A DNA stretch of 64,000 nucleotides from Halorubrum sodomense (GCF_900111935.1 NZ_FOYN01000004.1:124001-188000); one strand, 5' to 3'; positions 15,779 through 24,787 are shown, numbered from the stretch's first letter. Notes: generated from the sequence alone by a model not told the origin. Numbers and translations are program-made.

Positions 15779-16825
15779 ATGACAGTCCGAGTCGGAATCC
15801 TCGGCGCGACGGGCGCCGTGGGCCAGCGATTCATTCAGCTGCTCGACGACCACCCGACGTTCGACCTCGCCGCGGTCACCGCGAGTTCGGAGAGCGCGGG
15901 CAAGAGCTACCGCGAGGCGGCCAAGTGGCGCGTCGACACCCCCATCCCGGACGACGTCGCGGAGATGGAGGTCGCAGAGACGACGCCAGCGGGCGTCGCG
16001 GACGCGGACATCGACCTCCTCTTCTCGTCGCTCCCTTCCGGGGTCGCGGCCGAAGTCGAACCCGACTTCCTGGAGGCCGGGTACGTCGTCTCCTCGAACT
16101 CCTCGAACGACCGCATGGCCGCGGACGTGCCGCTCACGATCCCCGAGATCAACCCCGACCACCTCGACCTGATCGAGGTCCAGCGCGACGAGCGCGGCTG
16201 GGACGGCGCCCTCGTGAAGAACCCGAACTGCTCGACGATCACGATGGTGCCGACCCTCGCGGCGATCGACGAGTTCGGCCTCGAAAGCGTTCGCGTCTCG
16301 ACGCTGCAGGCCGTCTCGGGCGCCGGCTACTCCGGCGTCACCTCGATGGAGATCATCGACAACGCCATCCCGCACATCGGCGGCGAGGAGGACAAGATGG
16401 AGACGGAGTCGCGCAAGCTGCTCGGCGAGTTCGACGGCGCCGAGGTCGCGCTCCACGGCGCCGACGTGGCCGCCTCCTGCAACCGGATCCCCACGCTCGA
16501 CGGCCACCTGGAGAACGTCTTCGCCGAGTTCGCGGCCGACCCCTCCCCCGAGGACCTCCGCGAGGCGATGCGCTCGTTCGAGGGCGCCGGCGACCTCCCG
16601 AGTTCGCCGGACCAGCTCATCAAGGTGTTCGGCGACGACGAGCCGGAGCGCCCGCAGCCCCGCCTCGACCGCACGTACGCGGACGGGATGGGGATCGTCG
16701 CCGGCGGCGTCCAAGCCACCGAGGCCGGCGCGAAGTACAACTGCCTCGCGCACAACACGATCCGCGGCGCGGCCGGCGCCTCGCTGCTCAACGGCGAGCT
16801 GCTCGTCGAGGAAGGGTACGTCTAA
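15779..16825 (+). CDS. asd: Aspartate-semialdehyde dehydrogenase
   Basis: 348 residues, full length. The NADP-binding motif GILGATGAVGQRF opens the protein, the catalytic Cys is in KNPNCSTITM (about residue 150), and the substrate-binding part includes LQAVSGAGYSG. It reduces aspartyl phosphate to aspartate semialdehyde for threonine, methionine and lysine synthesis. It is flanked by intergenic sequence on both sides, so transcribed alone. Confidence 0.95.
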   Translation: MTVRVGILGATGAVGQRFIQLLDDHPTFDLAAVTASSESAGKSYREAAKWRVDTPIPDDVAEMEVAETTPAGVADADIDLLFSSLPSGVAAEVEPDFLEAGYVVSSNSSNDRMAADVPLTIPEINPDHLDLIEVQRDERGWDGALVKNPNCSTITMVPTLAAIDEFGLESVRVSTLQAVSGAGYSGVTSMEIIDNAIPHIGGEEDKMETESRKLLGEFDGAEVALHGADVAASCNRIPTLDGHLENVFAEFAADPSPEDLREAMRSFEGAGDLPSSPDQLIKVFGDDEPERPQPRLDRTYADGMGIVAGGVQATEAGAKYNCLAHNTIRGAAGASLLNGELLVEEGYV

Positions 16826-16870
16826 GATCGAAGTCGGTCTACGGTCATCGTCGACGGCGACCTCGACTAT

Positions 16871-17213
16871 TTTTAAATAACCAGTAGCGACTGGACCGCG
16901 GGTCGCGATTCTAATGTTCCCAGTGGCGCGCGCCTCCGAGTGGCCGCCTCTGGCGGCCACGAGGAGCGCGTGCGAGGGAGTCGGGCGGCCGGAGCGAAGC
17001 GGAGGCCGCCCGACGAGGCTGGGGAGGCGTGAGGTGCGGTGCCGGGTGGGAATCGAAGGGGCAGCCGGGAGGACGAAGACGCGCGACGCAAGCACCGCAG
17101 GGAGCGAACGGAGTGAGCAACCGAGGAGCGCAGCGAGCGCATCGAGTCCTCCCGGCTGGGGCTTCGGCGGTGTTCTTCGCCACTCGGCGATTACTTAGTT
17201 AAAAATAAACGGT
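16871..17213 (+). repeat. Dispersed structured repeat, copy A
   Basis: The sequence is gene-free and bounded by AT-rich ends (TTTTTAAATAA and TTAAAAATAAA). It folds into consecutive hairpins: 16940-16948 with 16952-16960 (9 pairs, extended outwards by CTCC/GGAG-type pairing), 16980-16990 with 17004-17014 (11 pairs), and a long-range 13-pair stem 17062-17074 with 17146-17158. Between stems lies the core GAGGCTGGGGAGGCGTGAGG (17015-17034), identical in copy B near 57358. Copy B is on the opposite strand. Open frames across it are artefacts. It may be a non-coding RNA or a non-autonomous mobile repeat. Confidence 0.75.
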
Positions 17214-17258
17214 CGTCGAGGTGGTCGCCCTCGCCACCACAGCCGACCCACTCGCCTC

Positions 17259-19253
17259 TTACTTCCCTTCGAACTCGGGCTCGCCGTCGCCCATGAACGC
17301 CGTGACCCCCTCCATGAGGTCGTCGGTGTTCATTACGTGGCCGAAGCCCATCGCCTCCACTTCGAGGCCGGCCTCGTTGTCCGTCCGGCCGGCGTGGATC
17401 GCGCGCTTCGTGTACTTCTGGGCGATCGGCGGGCCGCCCGCGAGCTGCTCGGCCAGCTCACGCGCCCGCTCGTCGAGCTCGTCGTCCGGGACGACCTCGT
17501 TGACGAAGTCGTACTCGGCCATCGTCTCGGCGTCGTAGCGGTCGGCGGTGAGGATGATCTCCTTCGCGCGCCCCTCGCCGACGATCCGGGCGAGCCGCTG
17601 GGTGCCGCCCCAGCCCGGGAGGAGGCCGAGGTCGAGCTCGGGCTGGCCCAGCTCGGAGCGCTCGGAGGCGATCCGCATGTCCGCGGCGGTCGCCAGCTCC
17701 ATCCCGCCGCCGAGGCAGTAGCCGTCGATGGCGGCGACCACGGGCTTGTCCGACGCCTCCAGCTTGCCGAACGTCTGCTGGCCCTGCCGGGAGAGCTCGA
17801 CGGCGTGGATCGGGTCGGCGCCGCCCGCGGCCATGCTCTGGATGTCCGCGCCCGCGGAGAACGCGCGGTCGCCCGCGCCGGACAGCAGGATCGCCCGGAC
17901 CTCGTCGTCGCCGTCGAGCCGGTCGATCGCCGTCGCGAGCTCGTCGAGCACCTCGTCGCTGATCGTGTTCATCCGGTGCGGGCGGTCGATCTCGACGTGC
18001 CCGACCCGGTCTTCGACCGCGACGTTCAGCACCTCGTAGTCGGCGCCGCCCTCGGCGTCGCCCGCGTCGCCGCTCCCGCTACCCGCGTCGCCGCGAAAAC
18101 CGCCCGCCTCGGCGGCCTCGCGCAGGTAGTCGGTCGCCGCGTAGCGCGCCTCGCCGGTCTCTTCCGCGAGGGCGTCGAGCGTCTCGACGAGCGAGTCGAG
18201 CCCCTCGGCGTCGGCCAGCTTCGCCGGGCCGTCGGGGAAGCCGGCGCCGAGCTTGACCGCCTCGTCGATGTCCTCGGCGTCGGCCACGTCGTTCCCGATC
18301 AGGCCGGCCGTCTCGTTGGCCATCACCGCGAGCAGGCGGCGACGGACGTCGGCGTCGACCGCGTCGCTCGGGATCTGGGCGCCGTCGCCGTCCTCGTAGT
18401 CGTAGAACCCCTTGCCGGTCTTCTTGCCGAGGTCCTCCGCCTCGACCTTCTCCGCTAAGAGCGGGCAGGGGCGATAGGCGTCACCGAGGACTTCGTGCAT
18501 GTACTCCAACACGTGGTAGCCCACGTCGATGCCCACCTGGTCCGCGAGTTCGAACGAGCCCATCGGGAGGCCCATGTCGAACTTCGTCGTGGAGTCGACC
18601 GCCTCCATCGTCGCGTCGCCGGACTCGACGATCCACGCCGCCTCGTTCATCAGCGGGACGAGGATCCGGTTGACGATGAAGCCGGGGCTGTCCTTGCGGA
18701 CCCTGACCGGGGTCTTCCCCATCGACTCCGCGAGCCCCTCGATCAGGTCGAGCGTCTCGTCGCTCGTGTGCTTCCCGGAGATGACCTCGACGAGGTCCAT
18801 CCGCACCGGCGGGTTGAAGAAGTGCATGCCGCAGAAGCGCTCGGGGCGGTCGGTGACCTCGGACAGCTCGGTGATGGAGAGGCTGGAGGTGTTGGTGACG
18901 AAGACGGCCTCGTCGGGCGCGTGCTCGACGACCTCGTCGTACACGTCCTTCTTGATCGCCATCTTCTCCGGAACGACCTCGACGACCACGTCGGCGCCGT
19001 CGAGCGCGTCCTCGAGATCGACGAACGCCTCGACGCGGTCGAGCGCGGCGTCGGCCTCGTCGTCGCCGATCCGGTCCTTCTCGGCGAGCTTGCCGAGCGA
19101 CCACTCGATCTGGTCGTATCCCTCCTGAACGAGCTCCTCATTGATGTCGCGGAGCGACACGTCGTAGCCGGCGAGCGCCGCCACTTCCGCGATGCCGTGG
19201 CCCATGTTCCCGGCACCGAGCACCGTCACGCGCTGGACGTCTTCGAGCTGCAT
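17259..19253 (-). CDS. Fused 3-hydroxyacyl-CoA dehydrogenase / enoyl-CoA hydratase
   Basis: 664 residues. The N-terminal half (1-390) is a 3-hydroxyacyl-CoA dehydrogenase: NAD motif VLGAGNMGHGIAEVA, then GMHFFNPPVRMDLVEV with the catalytic His, and a C-terminal helical domain. After a Gly/Asp-rich linker (about 395-410) comes an enoyl-CoA hydratase/isomerase (410-664) with GAGDRAFSAGADI and IDGYCLGGGMELATA oxyanion-hole segments and Glu in GQPELDLGLLPGWGG. The domain order is reversed relative to bacterial FadB, as in other archaea. It carries out two successive steps of fatty-acid beta-oxidation or a related CoA pathway. Confidence 0.92.
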   Translation of the reverse strand: MQLEDVQRVTVLGAGNMGHGIAEVAALAGYDVSLRDINEELVQEGYDQIEWSLGKLAEKDRIGDDEADAALDRVEAFVDLEDALDGADVVVEVVPEKMAIKKDVYDEVVEHAPDEAVFVTNTSSLSITELSEVTDRPERFCGMHFFNPPVRMDLVEVISGKHTSDETLDLIEGLAESMGKTPVRVRKDSPGFIVNRILVPLMNEAAWIVESGDATMEAVDSTTKFDMGLPMGSFELADQVGIDVGYHVLEYMHEVLGDAYRPCPLLAEKVEAEDLGKKTGKGFYDYEDGDGAQIPSDAVDADVRRRLLAVMANETAGLIGNDVADAEDIDEAVKLGAGFPDGPAKLADAEGLDSLVETLDALAEETGEARYAATDYLREAAEAGGFRGDAGSGSGDAGDAEGGADYEVLNVAVEDRVGHVEIDRPHRMNTISDEVLDELATAIDRLDGDDEVRAILLSGAGDRAFSAGADIQSMAAGGADPIHAVELSRQGQQTFGKLEASDKPVVAAIDGYCLGGGMELATAADMRIASERSELGQPELDLGLLPGWGGTQRLARIVGEGRAKEIILTADRYDAETMAEYDFVNEVVPDDELDERARELAEQLAGGPPIAQKYTKRAIHAGRTDNEAGLEVEAMGFGHVMNTDDLMEGVTAFMGDGEPEFEGK

Positions 19254-19394
19254 ACCTGAGGGTCGGAACCGTCATGGTTGAACGTTTCCATCTTCCAAAC
19301 GCCAAACTCGACGTAAGTTTATTCGGGCGACAGACGCCCGCGCGCAAGCCCCCGAAACCGAACCGCACTCGTACCTGCGGCCCCGCTCACCGAC

Positions 19395-19991
19395 ATGGAC
19401 GACCCCGTCGCGGCGACACTGCGCGAGGACCCGACGATGGCGGCGCTCGTCGACCGGCACGGCCCGCTCGACGTCGCGCCCGCGGACGACGAGTTCGGTC
19501 GGCTCTGTACCTCGATCGTGAACCAGCAGCTCTCGACCGCCTCCGCGAACGCGATCCGCGAGCGGTTCGTGGCCGAACTCGACGGCGACGTGACCCCGGA
19601 GCGCGTCCTCGCCGCCGACGAGTCGGCGCTACGCGAGGCCGGGCTCAGCGCCACGAAGGTCGAGTACCTGCGGAACGCGGCCGCGGCGTTCCGCGACGGC
19701 GACGGCGAGTTCACTCGAGCGGGATTGGCGGGCGTGAGCGACGAGGCGGTCGTCGACCGTCTCACCGAGATCCGCGGCGTCGGCGCGTGGACCGCGCGGA
19801 TGTACCTCATCTTCGCGCTCGGGCGCGAGGACGTGCTCCCGCTCGGCGACCTCGCGGTGCGGAAGGGGATCGAGCGGGCCTACAACGACGGCGAGGAGCT
19901 GTCGCGCGCGGAGATGCGCGAGATCGGCGAGGCGTGGCGCCCCTACCGGAGCTACGGCACGCGATACATCTGGGCCGAGTACGAGTCCTGA
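19395..19991 (+). CDS. DNA-3-methyladenine glycosylase II-like (HhH-GPD)
   Basis: 198 residues. The helix-hairpin-helix is in LTEIRGVGAWTARMYLIFAL and the catalytic Asp in LPLGDLAV. The N-terminal CTSIVNQQLSTASANAI helix is typical of the AlkA class. It removes alkylated purines in base-excision repair. It lacks the N-terminal AlkA domain of E. coli, as usual for short archaeal forms. It diverges from the dehydrogenase/hydratase fusion. Confidence 0.9.
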   Translation: MDDPVAATLREDPTMAALVDRHGPLDVAPADDEFGRLCTSIVNQQLSTASANAIRERFVAELDGDVTPERVLAADESALREAGLSATKVEYLRNAAAAFRDGDGEFTRAGLAGVSDEAVVDRLTEIRGVGAWTARMYLIFALGREDVLPLGDLAVRKGIERAYNDGEELSRAEMREIGEAWRPYRSYGTRYIWAEYES

Positions 19992-20009
19992 TCCGCCGGC
20001 CCGTCGGCG

Positions 20010-20273
20010 CTACTCGAGGACGACGTGATCCGGGTCACACGACGGACAGAGGCGGGATATTCCGCCCGGGACCTCGAGAAACGCCGTGCCACAGCGGATA
20101 CACGCCCGCTCTCTGCTGCGACCCACGACGTTCCCGCCGCCCGCGTCGAAGGGGGATCCGGTCCCGTGGCTCGGGCATTCGTCACAGATGCGCGTGACCG
20201 TTCCGGCGGGCTCGGTGAAGCGCTCGTGGCATCGAATACAGGTTCGGGTCCGCTCGTCCGTGACCGCGTTCAT
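20010..20273 (-). CDS. Small protein with two zinc ribbons
   Basis: 87 residues with two repeated units: CIRCHERF...CDEC (about 12-33) and CIRCGTAF...CPSC (about 58-78). The units are similar to each other, suggesting internal duplication. Likely nucleic-acid or protein binding; no family named. Confidence 0.75.
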   Translation of the reverse strand: MNAVTDERTRTCIRCHERFTEPAGTVTRICDECPSHGTGSPFDAGGGNVVGRSRERACIRCGTAFLEVPGGISRLCPSCDPDHVVLE

Positions 20274-20297
20274 GCGTGTTGCGTGATTTCGATCGCG

Positions 20298-20744
20298 CTA
20301 TCGGTTTCGGGTCGGGGCCTCCTGTTCGGGCTCGGGGGTCGACGGTCGGTCGTCGGCCGTCGCGTCCTCGCGGTACAGTCGGAGGATCTCTTCGAGGAGG
20401 ACGGCGTGCCGGTCGCCCGGGACGTACTGGTGGTCGATGAAGTCCTCGGCGTCGCTGAACTTTCCCCTGAGTGCGAGCTTCCGCACGAACGCCACGGACT
20501 CGAAGAACGGCGGGCCGTCCGCGTCGGCGTCGCCGCCGAGCTCTCGCTCGGCTTCCGGCATCACTTCCGATTCGATGGCGTCGTAGTCGATCGTCGCCGG
20601 GTCGTACTCGTCGAGCGTCCGAGAGAGCACGTAGTCGGCCGAGAAGCGGTAGAACTCCGATTTGCTCTCAAACTCCCCCTCGTCGACGAGCGATTCGATC
20701 TCCTCGACCACCGGCTCGGGAAACCGGACCGTACTTTTCACCAT
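20298..20744 (-). CDS. Ribbon-helix-helix (CopG-like) regulator
   Basis: 148 residues from the ATG giving MVKSTVRFPEPVVEEIESLV, the strand and first helix of an RHH domain, followed by FESKSEFYRFSADYVL. The C-terminal 90 residues are acidic and helical, with a Pro/Glu tail. A DNA-binding dimer is expected. An upstream in-frame ATG at 20762 would add six residues that are not conserved-looking. Confidence 0.8.
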   Translation of the reverse strand: MVKSTVRFPEPVVEEIESLVDEGEFESKSEFYRFSADYVLSRTLDEYDPATIDYDAIESEVMPEAERELGGDADADGPPFFESVAFVRKLALRGKFSDAEDFIDHQYVPGDRHAVLLEEILRLYREDATADDRPSTPEPEQEAPTRNR

Positions 20745-20870
20745 ATGCCGTGACGTTGACACCCTCGGTCTTATAGTTTGGTCAGACGACCTCGGCGTTC
20801 GGCTCGGAGAGGCGCTCGACGTCCGGCTCGGTGACGTCCTCGGCGTCCGGTTCGGCGGCGTCCGAGAAAA

Positions 20871-22226
20871 TCACTCCTCCTCTTCCAGGACCTCCCCGGC
20901 CTCGGCGCGCTCCGCCTCGTCGGTGTCGGCGCGGCGGCGCACGTCGACCCGGTAGTCGGTGAGGATGTCGCGGCCGAGCAGCAGCGGGTACTCCATGTGG
21001 CCGCGGTCCTCGACGCTCGCGGTGACGGTGTGCTGGTTCCCGCCGATGCCGATGACGAGGTCGACGACCGGGCGGGCCTTTCCCCCCTTCACGCTGCCCG
21101 ACTTGACCCGCGTCATGCTCTTTATCGGACCGGCGCCGATCTCGGCGGCCAGCTGGGTGTCGATGCTCGTCCGGGTCGCGCCCGTGTCCGACTTCGCGAG
21201 CGCCTGCGTGGAGCCGGAGGTGCCGGTGACGACGACCTCCTCGATGTAGCCGATGTCCGGCTGCTCGGTGGGGGTCGGCTTCGGCGCGGGCGCGCAGGAG
21301 GGCCGCGAGTCGTCGAGGCGCTCGGCGACGCGCGCGACCGCGTCGTCGTCCACCTCGCCGCCGACCGTCTCGATCGCGAGCCGCGCGATGTGCGGCGCGG
21401 GGCTCGTGCCGGTCGCCTCGAAGAGGCCTTTGAAGCCCGCGGTCGGGTTCACCTCCAGCACGTACCAGCCGTCGTACCCCTCGACGAGGTCGACGCCGGC
21501 GTAGTCGAGCCCCATCACCTCGGCCGCGTAGAGGGCGGTGTCGGCCGCCTCCTGCGGCATGTCGTCGGTCGCGTCCTCGACCGCGCCGCCGAGCGCGACG
21601 TTGGTCCGCCAGTCGCCCTCGGGGGCGTACCGGTACATCGAGCCGACGATCTCGTCGCCGACGACGTACACCCGGAGGTCGCGGTGTTTCTCGTCGTCCC
21701 GGTCGATCAGCCGCTGGAGGAACGCCTGGCGGTTCCCCACCTTCGGGTTCACGCGCTCCGTGAGGTCGACCTTCCACGTCCCGCCGCCGTGGGTGCCGAT
21801 CGCGGTCTTGTACACGCCCACGTCGCCGAATCGCTCGCGGCCCTCGTTGAGGCGGTCGTTCGACAGCGCGAGCAGCGCGTCGGGCACGCGGATGTTCCAG
21901 TCCGCGAGCGTCGCGGCCGTGGCGAACTTGTGGATCGACGCGAGCACCGCGTTCGGCTCGTTCAGCATCGGCCGGATGCGCTCGAACGTCGCCGCCAGCC
22001 CCAGCAGCTCCGCGGGCTGGTCGGTGTTCGACAGGAGGAGCCGGTTCGCGATCACGTCGACCGCGGGTTCGACCGACACGTCGCCGTCCTCGACGCTGAC
22101 CGCGGCGTTCTCCTCGCGGAGCCACACCGGCTCGTGACCGAGGTCCTCGACGGCGTTGCAAATTGCCTTCGTCTCCTTGCTGTTGTGCAGCGACAGCACT
22201 CCCACCCGAACCGAGTCCGAACTCAT
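20871..22226 (-). CDS. RimK-type ATP-grasp ligase fused to a retropepsin-like (RimK-associated) protease domain
   Basis: 451 residues. Residues 1-285 are RimK-like: VGVLSLHNSKETKAI, the ATP-grasp segments VYKTAIGTHGGGTWKV and RVYVVGDEIVGSMYR, and metal-binding LEVNPTAGFKGLF. Residues 315-440 match the RimK-associated ATP-dependent zinc protease-like domain (VVTGTSGSTQALAKSDTGA, with the DTGA aspartyl-protease-like motif, and a YPLLLGRDIL end). RimK adds glutamates to protein or small-molecule carboxylates. The hydrolase domain could trim the product. Usually these are separate neighbouring genes; here they are one chain. Confidence 0.85.
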   Translation of the reverse strand: MSSDSVRVGVLSLHNSKETKAICNAVEDLGHEPVWLREENAAVSVEDGDVSVEPAVDVIANRLLLSNTDQPAELLGLAATFERIRPMLNEPNAVLASIHKFATAATLADWNIRVPDALLALSNDRLNEGRERFGDVGVYKTAIGTHGGGTWKVDLTERVNPKVGNRQAFLQRLIDRDDEKHRDLRVYVVGDEIVGSMYRYAPEGDWRTNVALGGAVEDATDDMPQEAADTALYAAEVMGLDYAGVDLVEGYDGWYVLEVNPTAGFKGLFEATGTSPAPHIARLAIETVGGEVDDDAVARVAERLDDSRPSCAPAPKPTPTEQPDIGYIEEVVVTGTSGSTQALAKSDTGATRTSIDTQLAAEIGAGPIKSMTRVKSGSVKGGKARPVVDLVIGIGGNQHTVTASVEDRGHMEYPLLLGRDILTDYRVDVRRRADTDEAERAEAGEVLEEEE

Positions 22227-22388
22227 GTCCACACCTGCGTGGGCCGAGCTAAAAGGCGCGCCGATCGGTTCGACACGGCGACCGATCGAGGGCCGTCGAG
22301 GCCGCGAGCGACGGGTTCCGACCGGCGAGGCGGTCGCGCGGAACCACGGAGGATCACGGTTAACTCCGCGTCCGCCGAACCCCGTCGC

Positions 22389-23660
22389 GTGACCGACGCA
22401 GTCAGGGTCTTCCTCAGACGCCGCGGGAGGGTGTTCCGTCCCGCCTCCCGCGGCGCGACCGAGGAGGGGAGCGAACCGCTCGAAGTCCTCGTGGGGGACG
22501 TACTCGCGGGGGAGAGCGACCCCGCCGAGAGCGCGCGCCGGGTTGTCCGCGACGCGACACCCCGAGGGGAGTCCGAACTCGTCCGCCGCGGGAAGCCGCT
22601 GTCCGTCCCGGTCGGGGGGACCGACCGGACCCTCTCTCCATTCCTGTTCGAGGTCGCGGCCGGCGGCACGGCCGACGACGCCCCGCGCGATCCCCCGACC
22701 GCCGCGGGCGAGTGGCTGCCGCCGACGGCGTTCCTCCGGCACACGACGGCACCCGGGCTGTGGGAGAGCTACCGCCGTGTCGGCCCCGACGCCGACCTGC
22801 TCCGGACCGACCGGACCCACGGCGCGGCGTGGCTCTCCGTCAGGGCGCTGGAAGCGCTGCGCGACCGCGCCGGCGCGGTCGCGTTCGGCGCGCTCGACGG
22901 CGGCGTCGACCGGGTCGCGGAGACCGCTCGGGAGCTCCGCGGCGCACGCCCGAGCATGATCGTCGTCCGACACCGGATCGACCGGGTACTGAGCGGGGCG
23001 GACCGCGCGCCGGAGGCGGTCCACGACCGCGCCCTCGCGGGGCTCGACGCCGCGCTCGACGCGGACCGGCTGGCGGCGGAGCGGGCGGCGGCCGCGGTCG
23101 CGGAGACGGTCGGTCCGGCGGCGACGCTGTCGCGGTCCGGAACCGTCGCGGCGACGCTGCGCCGCGTCGACCGGCCGGTCGTCGTCGGGGAGTCGCGCCC
23201 GGGCCGCGAGGGGGTGGACGCGGCGGAGCGGTTCGCCGCCGCCGGCGTCGACGCGACGCTCGCGACCGACGCCGCTCTCCCCGGGCTCGTCCGCGAGGGC
23301 GACGTCGGCTGCGTCCTGCTCGGTGCCGACCGGATACTGCCGAGCGGCGGCGTCGCGAACAAGGTCGGCTCGTATCCGCTCGCCCTGGCGGCGGCCGACG
23401 CGGGCGTCCCGGCGTACGCGGTCGCGGCCGCGGACAAGGTCGCGACGGCGGACGAGGTCGTCCGCGAGTCGGGCGACCCCTCGGCGGTGTACGACGGCGA
23501 CCGCGCCGTCGCGGTCGAGAACCCGATCTTCGAGCGGGTCCCCGGCGACCTGCTGGCCGGGGTGCTAACGGAGGACGGGCGGCTCGACCGGGCGGCGGTC
23601 GCGGCGCGGGCCGCCGAACACGAGTCCCGAGCGGAATGGACCGACCGGTGGGACCGCTGA
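22389..23660 (+). CDS. NUDIX-like domain fused to eIF2B-alpha/MtnA-like domain
   Basis: 423 residues from a GTG. Residues 1-120 look like a degenerate NUDIX domain (AVRVFLRRRGRVFRP, then WLPPTAF; the canonical GxxxxxExxxxxREUxEE box is not intact). Residues 150-410 have the eIF2B alpha/beta/delta and methylthioribose-1-phosphate isomerase fold: TLSRSGTVAATL, VVVGESRPGREGV, CVLLGADRILPSGGVANKVGSYPLAL. These folds include sugar-phosphate isomerases, so a nucleotide or ribose-phosphate metabolic role is likelier than translation. It is divergent from the RimK fusion. Confidence 0.8.
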   Translation: MTDAVRVFLRRRGRVFRPASRGATEEGSEPLEVLVGDVLAGESDPAESARRVVRDATPRGESELVRRGKPLSVPVGGTDRTLSPFLFEVAAGGTADDAPRDPPTAAGEWLPPTAFLRHTTAPGLWESYRRVGPDADLLRTDRTHGAAWLSVRALEALRDRAGAVAFGALDGGVDRVAETARELRGARPSMIVVRHRIDRVLSGADRAPEAVHDRALAGLDAALDADRLAAERAAAAVAETVGPAATLSRSGTVAATLRRVDRPVVVGESRPGREGVDAAERFAAAGVDATLATDAALPGLVREGDVGCVLLGADRILPSGGVANKVGSYPLALAAADAGVPAYAVAAADKVATADEVVRESGDPSAVYDGDRAVAVENPIFERVPGDLLAGVLTEDGRLDRAAVAARAAEHESRAEWTDRWDR

Positions 23661-23690
23661 CGCGGGACCGCGGCCCGACGGCCGGGTCGT

Positions 23691-23700
23691 CATATATAAA
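23691..23700 (+). promoter_or_regulatory. TATA box upstream of the aspartoacylase-like gene
   Basis: CATATATAAA centred about 29 bases before the ATG at 23725, consistent with a leaderless mRNA. Confidence 0.6.
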
Positions 23701-23724
23701 CCCTCCGCAGCGCTCCCTCCTGTC

Positions 23725-24768
23725 ATGAGCGACGACCGGGCGTTCACGTACAACGGCGGGGCGGTACCGCCCGGCGACACCCAGAACATCCGCTACGGGA
23801 TCAGCGAGACGTACCTCGGCGACCCGGTGCGGATCCCGGTCACCATCGTCAACGGCGAGCGCGACGGCCCGACCGCGTTCCTCACCGCCGCCGCCCACGG
23901 CGACGAGCTCAACGGGATCGAGGTCGTCCGCGAGGTCGCCCACGAGTGGGACCTCTCGGAGCTGGCGGGCACGCTGGTCTGTCTCCCGGTCCTCAACGTC
24001 CCCGGCTTCCTCGCCCAACAGCGCTACCTGCCGGTCTACGACCGCGACCTGAACCGGTCGTTCCCCGGGAAGCCGGGGTCGACCAGTTCGAAGCGGATGG
24101 CCCACCGGATCTACGAGAACTTCGTCGCGCCGTGCGACTTCGGACTCGACTTCCACACCTCCACCCGCGGCCGGACGAACATGCTCCACGTCCGCGCCGA
24201 CATGACCGACGAGTCGGTCCACCGGCTCGCGCTGGCGTTCGGCTCCAAGGTGATCATCGACAGCGACGGGCCGGGCGGCACCCTCCGCGGCGAGGCGACC
24301 GACGACGGCGTCCCCACGATCACGATCGAGATGGGGGAGGCCCACCGGTTCCAGCGCCCGCTGATCGACGACGCCCTCGCCGGCGTCCGCTCCGTGTTCG
24401 CGGAGTACGGCCTGCTAGAGACCGACACGGTGCGCTGGCCGGGCTGGCGGACGATCGTCGCCGGCGCGGGCGAGAAGACGTGGCTGCGCGCCGACTCCGG
24501 CGGCATCGTCGACACCCACTTCGAGAGCGGGTCGCTCGTCCGCGAGGGCGAGCGCATCGCGACGATCACCAATCCGTTCAAGGAGGACGCCGTCGCGGTC
24601 GAAGCCCCCTTCACCGGCCTCCTGATCGGGCTCCTAGAGAACCCGGTCGTCTACCCCGGCAACCCCCTGTGTCACCTCGTCGAGATCGGCGAGTCGACCC
24701 GCCGGGCGATCGAGGCCGGCGACGCGCCCGAGCCGGTGGGACAGCCGACGCCGACGGCGTCGCGGTGA
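23725..24768 (+). CDS. Succinylglutamate desuccinylase/aspartoacylase-family zinc hydrolase
   Basis: 347 residues. The zinc ligands are in AAAHGDELNGIEVV (His and Glu of HGDE), the Arg pair is in DRDLNRSFPG, the third ligand is in FGLDFHTSTRG, and the catalytic Glu is in ITIEMGEAHR. The C-terminal beta domain ends around residue 325. It belongs to the M14-like AstE/AspA family that hydrolyses N-acyl amino acids. The substrate is not predictable. Confidence 0.88.
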   Translation: MSDDRAFTYNGGAVPPGDTQNIRYGISETYLGDPVRIPVTIVNGERDGPTAFLTAAAHGDELNGIEVVREVAHEWDLSELAGTLVCLPVLNVPGFLAQQRYLPVYDRDLNRSFPGKPGSTSSKRMAHRIYENFVAPCDFGLDFHTSTRGRTNMLHVRADMTDESVHRLALAFGSKVIIDSDGPGGTLRGEATDDGVPTITIEMGEAHRFQRPLIDDALAGVRSVFAEYGLLETDTVRWPGWRTIVAGAGEKTWLRADSGGIVDTHFESGSLVREGERIATITNPFKEDAVAVEAPFTGLLIGLLENPVVYPGNPLCHLVEIGESTRRAIEAGDAPEPVGQPTPTASR

Positions 24769-24787
24769 GGTCGCGGGAGGGGCGGTT

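Noticed and set aside
15461-17095. Very long open frames on the opposite strand and alternative frames of asd and the following repeat.
   Set aside because: They are shadows in high-GC DNA: Arg/Pro-rich composition, and the asd frame has full enzyme motifs. The part over 16900-17180 lies in the structured repeat.
20782-20870. An acidic protein-like tail (AEPDAEDVTEPDVERL) just past the RimK-fusion stop in another frame.
   Set aside because: It could suggest a frameshift extending the protein, but the RimK/protease fusion is complete at 20871 and the acidic look can arise from the GC-rich codon pattern.
22223-23024. Upstream extension of the RimK ATP-grasp frame to 717 residues.
   Set aside because: The added part has no protein-like composition and overlaps the coding strand of the NUDIX/eIF2B-like gene. 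The ATG at 22226 begins the family N-terminus.
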